Part shown: in pieces, positions 61,829 through 64,000 of the stretch
How positions within the stretch are numbered: the first letter of the stretch is position 1
How the letters are laid out: every line of letters begins with the position of its first letter
NCBI GenBank assembly: GCA_963697675.1
Contig: CAVOOW010000004.1
Coordinates: forward strand, 124,001-188,000
Source of the DNA: CAVOOW01 sp963697675
Lineage (GTDB): Bacteria; Actinomycetota; Actinomycetes; JACCUZ01
Direction of reading: 5' to 3'
Length of the DNA stretch: 64,000 nt
The notes under the pieces: model-generated
What the model was told of the DNA's origin: nothing
What the model saw: only the letters and a program-made list of their open reading frames with translations
Database searches by the model: none
Made by a program: the position numbers and the translations under genes

Positions 61829-63037
61829 CTAGGGGGTGTCGGCGTTGGCCTGGTCGCGGCGGGCGGCCATCTTGCTGGGCAGGCCCCAGAGCTCGATGAA
61901 GCCCTTGGCCAGCGACTGGTCGAACAGGTCGCCCGAGTCGTAGGTCGCCATCTCGTAGTCGTAGAGCGACTGCTCGCTGCGCCGGCCGGTCACCACGGCC
62001 TTGCCGGCGTGCAGGGTCAGCCGCACGTCGCCCGAGACGTGCGCGTTGGCGTCGGCGAGGAACCCGTCCAGGGCTCGCTTCAACGGCGAGAACCACAAGC
62101 CGTCGTACACCAGCTCGCCCCACCGCTGGTCGACGGACTTCTTGAAGCGAGCCAGGTCGCGCTCGACCGTCACGTTCTCGAGCTCCTGATGCGCGGTGAT
62201 CAGCGCGATCGCGCCCGGCGCCTCATAGACCTCACGGCTCTTGATGCCGACCAGCCGGTCCTCGACGAGATCGAGCCGGCCGACGCCCTGCGCCCCGGCG
62301 CGCTTGTTGAGCTCGAGCACCGCTTCGAGCATCGTCACCGGTCGCCCGTCCAGAGCGACCGGCGCGCCCCGGTCGAAGGTGATGACGACCTCGTCGGCGT
62401 CGCGCGGCACCGACGGGTCGGAGGTGTAGGAGTAGACGTCCTCGATGGGCGCGTTCCAGATGTCCTCGAGGAAGCCGGTCTCCACCGCGCGGCCCCACAG
62501 GTTCTGGTCGATGGAGTACGGCGACTTCTTCGTCACGTCGATCGGCAGCGCCTTCTCCTCGGCGAACGCGATCGCCTTGTCACGGGACATGCCCGAGTCC
62601 CGCACGGGCGCGATCACCCGCAGGTCAGGCGCGAGCGCCCCGATGCCGACCTCGAAGCGCACCTGGTCGTTGCCCTTGCCCGTGCACCCGTGCGCCACGA
62701 TGCTCGCGCCGTGATAGCGCGCGGCCTCCACGAGGTGCTTGGCGATGAGCGGCCGCGACAGTGCCGAGACCAGCGGATAGCGGTCGAGGTAGAGCGCGTT
62801 GGCCTGCAGCGCCGGGAGGCAGAAGTCCTCGGCGTACTCCTGCTTCAGGTCCAGCACCAGCGACTCGACCGCACCGCAGGCAAGGGCTCGCTCCCGGATG
62901 ACGTCGAGGTCCTCGCCGCCCTGGCCGACATCGGCCGCAACGGCGATCACCTCCGCACCGGTCTCCTCGGCGATCCAGCCGATGGCGACGGAGGTGTCGA
63001 GACCTCCGGAGTAGGCAAGTACGACGCGCTCGCTCAT
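61829..63037 (-). CDS. argG: Argininosuccinate synthase
   Basis: A 402-residue ligase joining citrulline and aspartate with ATP. The ATP-binding P-loop AYSGGLDTSVA is at residues 8-18; HGCTGKGNDQVRFE and SYTSDPS follow. Its ATG overlaps the argR stop (ATGA). It is the second gene of the argR-argG run and precedes argH. Confidence 0.97.
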   Translation of the reverse strand: MSERVVLAYSGGLDTSVAIGWIAEETGAEVIAVAADVGQGGEDLDVIRERALACGAVESLVLDLKQEYAEDFCLPALQANALYLDRYPLVSALSRPLIAKHLVEAARYHGASIVAHGCTGKGNDQVRFEVGIGALAPDLRVIAPVRDSGMSRDKAIAFAEEKALPIDVTKKSPYSIDQNLWGRAVETGFLEDIWNAPIEDVYSYTSDPSVPRDADEVVITFDRGAPVALDGRPVTMLEAVLELNKRAGAQGVGRLDLVEDRLVGIKSREVYEAPGAIALITAHQELENVTVERDLARFKKSVDQRWGELVYDGLWFSPLKRALDGFLADANAHVSGDVRLTLHAGKAVVTGRRSEQSLYDYEMATYDSGDLFDQSLAKGFIELWGLPSKMAARRDQANADTP

Positions 63038-63594
63038 GCAGGGCTTCCTTCGATGGTGGCGGTGGTCTCAGTGGTCTCGGGATCGGCCAGGGCGGAGGTC
63101 GACGCGAGCGCGAGCAGCCGGGCGGCAAGTGCCGCGCCGCCGTCGGGTGCGCGGCTGATCAGCAGGACGGTGTCGTCACCGGCGATGCTGCCGAGGATGT
63201 CGGCGGCGCCGGAGCGGTCGATCGCGGAGGCCAGGAACTGTGCGGCCCCCGGGGGCGTGCGGAGGACGGCGAGATTGGCCGAGGACTCGGCCGACACCAG
63301 CAGCTCGGCGGCGAGCCGGCCGAGCCGGGTGGAGGCCTCACCGTTGAGGGGCGCGAGCCGCGGGGTCGTGTCGCCGCCCTCGGCGGGGACGGCGTAGAAG
63401 AGGTCACCGGAGCCGTCCCGGATCTTCACCGCGCCGAGCTCGTCGAGGTCGCGCGACAGCGTCGTCTGTGTCACGGCCACACAGTCGTCGGCGAGCAGGC
63501 GTGCGAGCTCGCTCTGCGAACGCACCCGCCGGGTCTCGAGCAGCTCGACGATGCGCCGATGGCGCGCGATGCGCGTGGTCGCGAGCTGGCTCAT
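63034..63594 (-). CDS. argR: Arginine repressor
   Basis: A 186-residue regulator. The N-terminal winged helix contains the motif TQTTLSRDLDELGAVKI, and the C-terminal arginine-binding hexamer domain has GSIAGDDTVLLISR. It represses the arginine genes in response to arginine. Its ATG overlaps the argD stop by four bases. No argF lies between argD and argR, unlike M. tuberculosis. Confidence 0.95.
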   Translation of the reverse strand: MSQLATTRIARHRRIVELLETRRVRSQSELARLLADDCVAVTQTTLSRDLDELGAVKIRDGSGDLFYAVPAEGGDTTPRLAPLNGEASTRLGRLAAELLVSAESSANLAVLRTPPGAAQFLASAIDRSGAADILGSIAGDDTVLLISRAPDGGAALAARLLALASTSALADPETTETTATIEGSPA

Positions 63595-64000
63595 GCCGAC
63601 GCCTCCGCAGCGTCGAGAATCGCCGGCAGCGCGGCGAGGAACGAGTCGACCTGCTCGTCACTGAGGATCAACGGCGGCACGAGGCGTACGACGTGTGGCG
63701 CGGGCGCATTCACCAGGAAACCGTGGTCACGGGCGACCCGTTCGACCTCGGTCGAGACCGGTGCGGTGAGAACGATGCCGATCATCAGGCCGGCGCCGCG
63801 GACGTGGTCGACGAGCGGGTGCCCCAGGTTGGTGACCCCGGTCGCGATCCGCTCCCCCGCACGCTTCGCATGCCCGCAGAGGTCGTCCCGCTCGATCGTG
63901 TCGAGAACGGCCAGCGCGGCCGCGCACGACACCGGGTTGCCGCCGAACGTGCTGCCGTGCTGCCCCGGCTCGAGCAACGCGGCGGCGTCGCCGAACGCGA
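63591..64000 (-). CDS. argD: Acetylornithine aminotransferase, C-terminal fragment (runs off the window)
   Basis: The last 136 residues of ArgD, a PLP enzyme of arginine synthesis. GSTFGGNPVSCAAALAV is the conserved block after the PLP lysine, and the C-terminal VRLVPPLILSDEQVD is typical. The PLP lysine itself lies outside the window. Confidence 0.94.
   Translation of the reverse strand, partial: AFGDAAALLEPGQHGSTFGGNPVSCAAALAVLDTIERDDLCGHAKRAGERIATGVTNLGHPLVDHVRGAGLMIGIVLTAPVSTEVERVARDHGFLVNAPAPHVVRLVPPLILSDEQVDSFLAALPAILDAAEASA

Overview
This window is high-GC DNA from an actinomycete (class Actinomycetes). The evidence is the strong G/C bias at third codon positions, the frequent GTG/TTG starts, and a 16S-23S-5S rRNA operon with no tRNA in its spacer and an actinobacterial-type 16S. 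The right two thirds also keep a gene order long known from Mycobacterium tuberculosis and Streptomyces. The 16S text looks unlike typical Nocardioidaceae and closer to frankialean or micromonosporacean sequences as I remember them, but I could not align it, so treat family placement as open.

Region 1 (1-19,000) is an accessory catabolic island. It holds a CoxG-like protein, a three-subunit molybdenum hydroxylase (FAD subunit M, 2Fe-2S subunit S, molybdopterin subunit L) and an NCS2 nucleobase permease. Divergent from these is a DUF2877-FdrA-DUF1116 operon, the family set recently assigned to oxamate carbamoyltransferase (AllH/AllF/AllG). A CynX-type MFS carrier follows, and then the maturation genes for the Mo enzyme: a MobA/MocA-like nucleotidyltransferase, XdhC, a CoxE-type VWA protein and a CoxD/MoxR AAA+ ATPase. 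A GGDEF protein, a PP2C phosphatase and a secreted RTX-repeat protein are interspersed. The plausible job is uptake and oxidation of a purine- or pyrimidine-like heterocycle with carbamoyl salvage.

Region 2 (19,000-24,000) carries a TPR-like hypothetical, a LytR_C wall-associated protein, an ECF/SigE-type sigma factor with a downstream membrane partner, and an ABC-2 exporter. Region 3 (24,000-52,000) is the conserved backbone, almost all on the minus strand: der-cmk-tyrA-aroH, rluB-scpB-scpA-small protein-parA, xerD-ald, NUDIX-pyrG-steB-steA-recN-nadK-tlyA, then HAD, TPR, DUF1015 and ssb-like genes. Region 4 (52,100-57,900) is a complete rRNA operon on the minus strand. Region 5 (58,100-64,000) is tyrS, mpg and argH-argG-argR-argD, cut by the window end.

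Two things cut across the regions. First, families of dispersed palindromes sit just after stop codons: a 90-bp double hairpin in three copies, and a 49-bp palindrome in six copies, four of them in a 67-bp tandem array. Second, at least six genes (coxM, fdrA, ald, steB, ssb-like, and a phasin-like gene) each carry exactly one surplus base, which looks like insertion-type sequence error or recent decay and should be checked before any gene is called broken. An orphan unit near 37,290-37,457 (promoter, strong ribosome binding site, 14-residue reading frame, long hairpin) is the best candidate for an undescribed small RNA or peptide gene.
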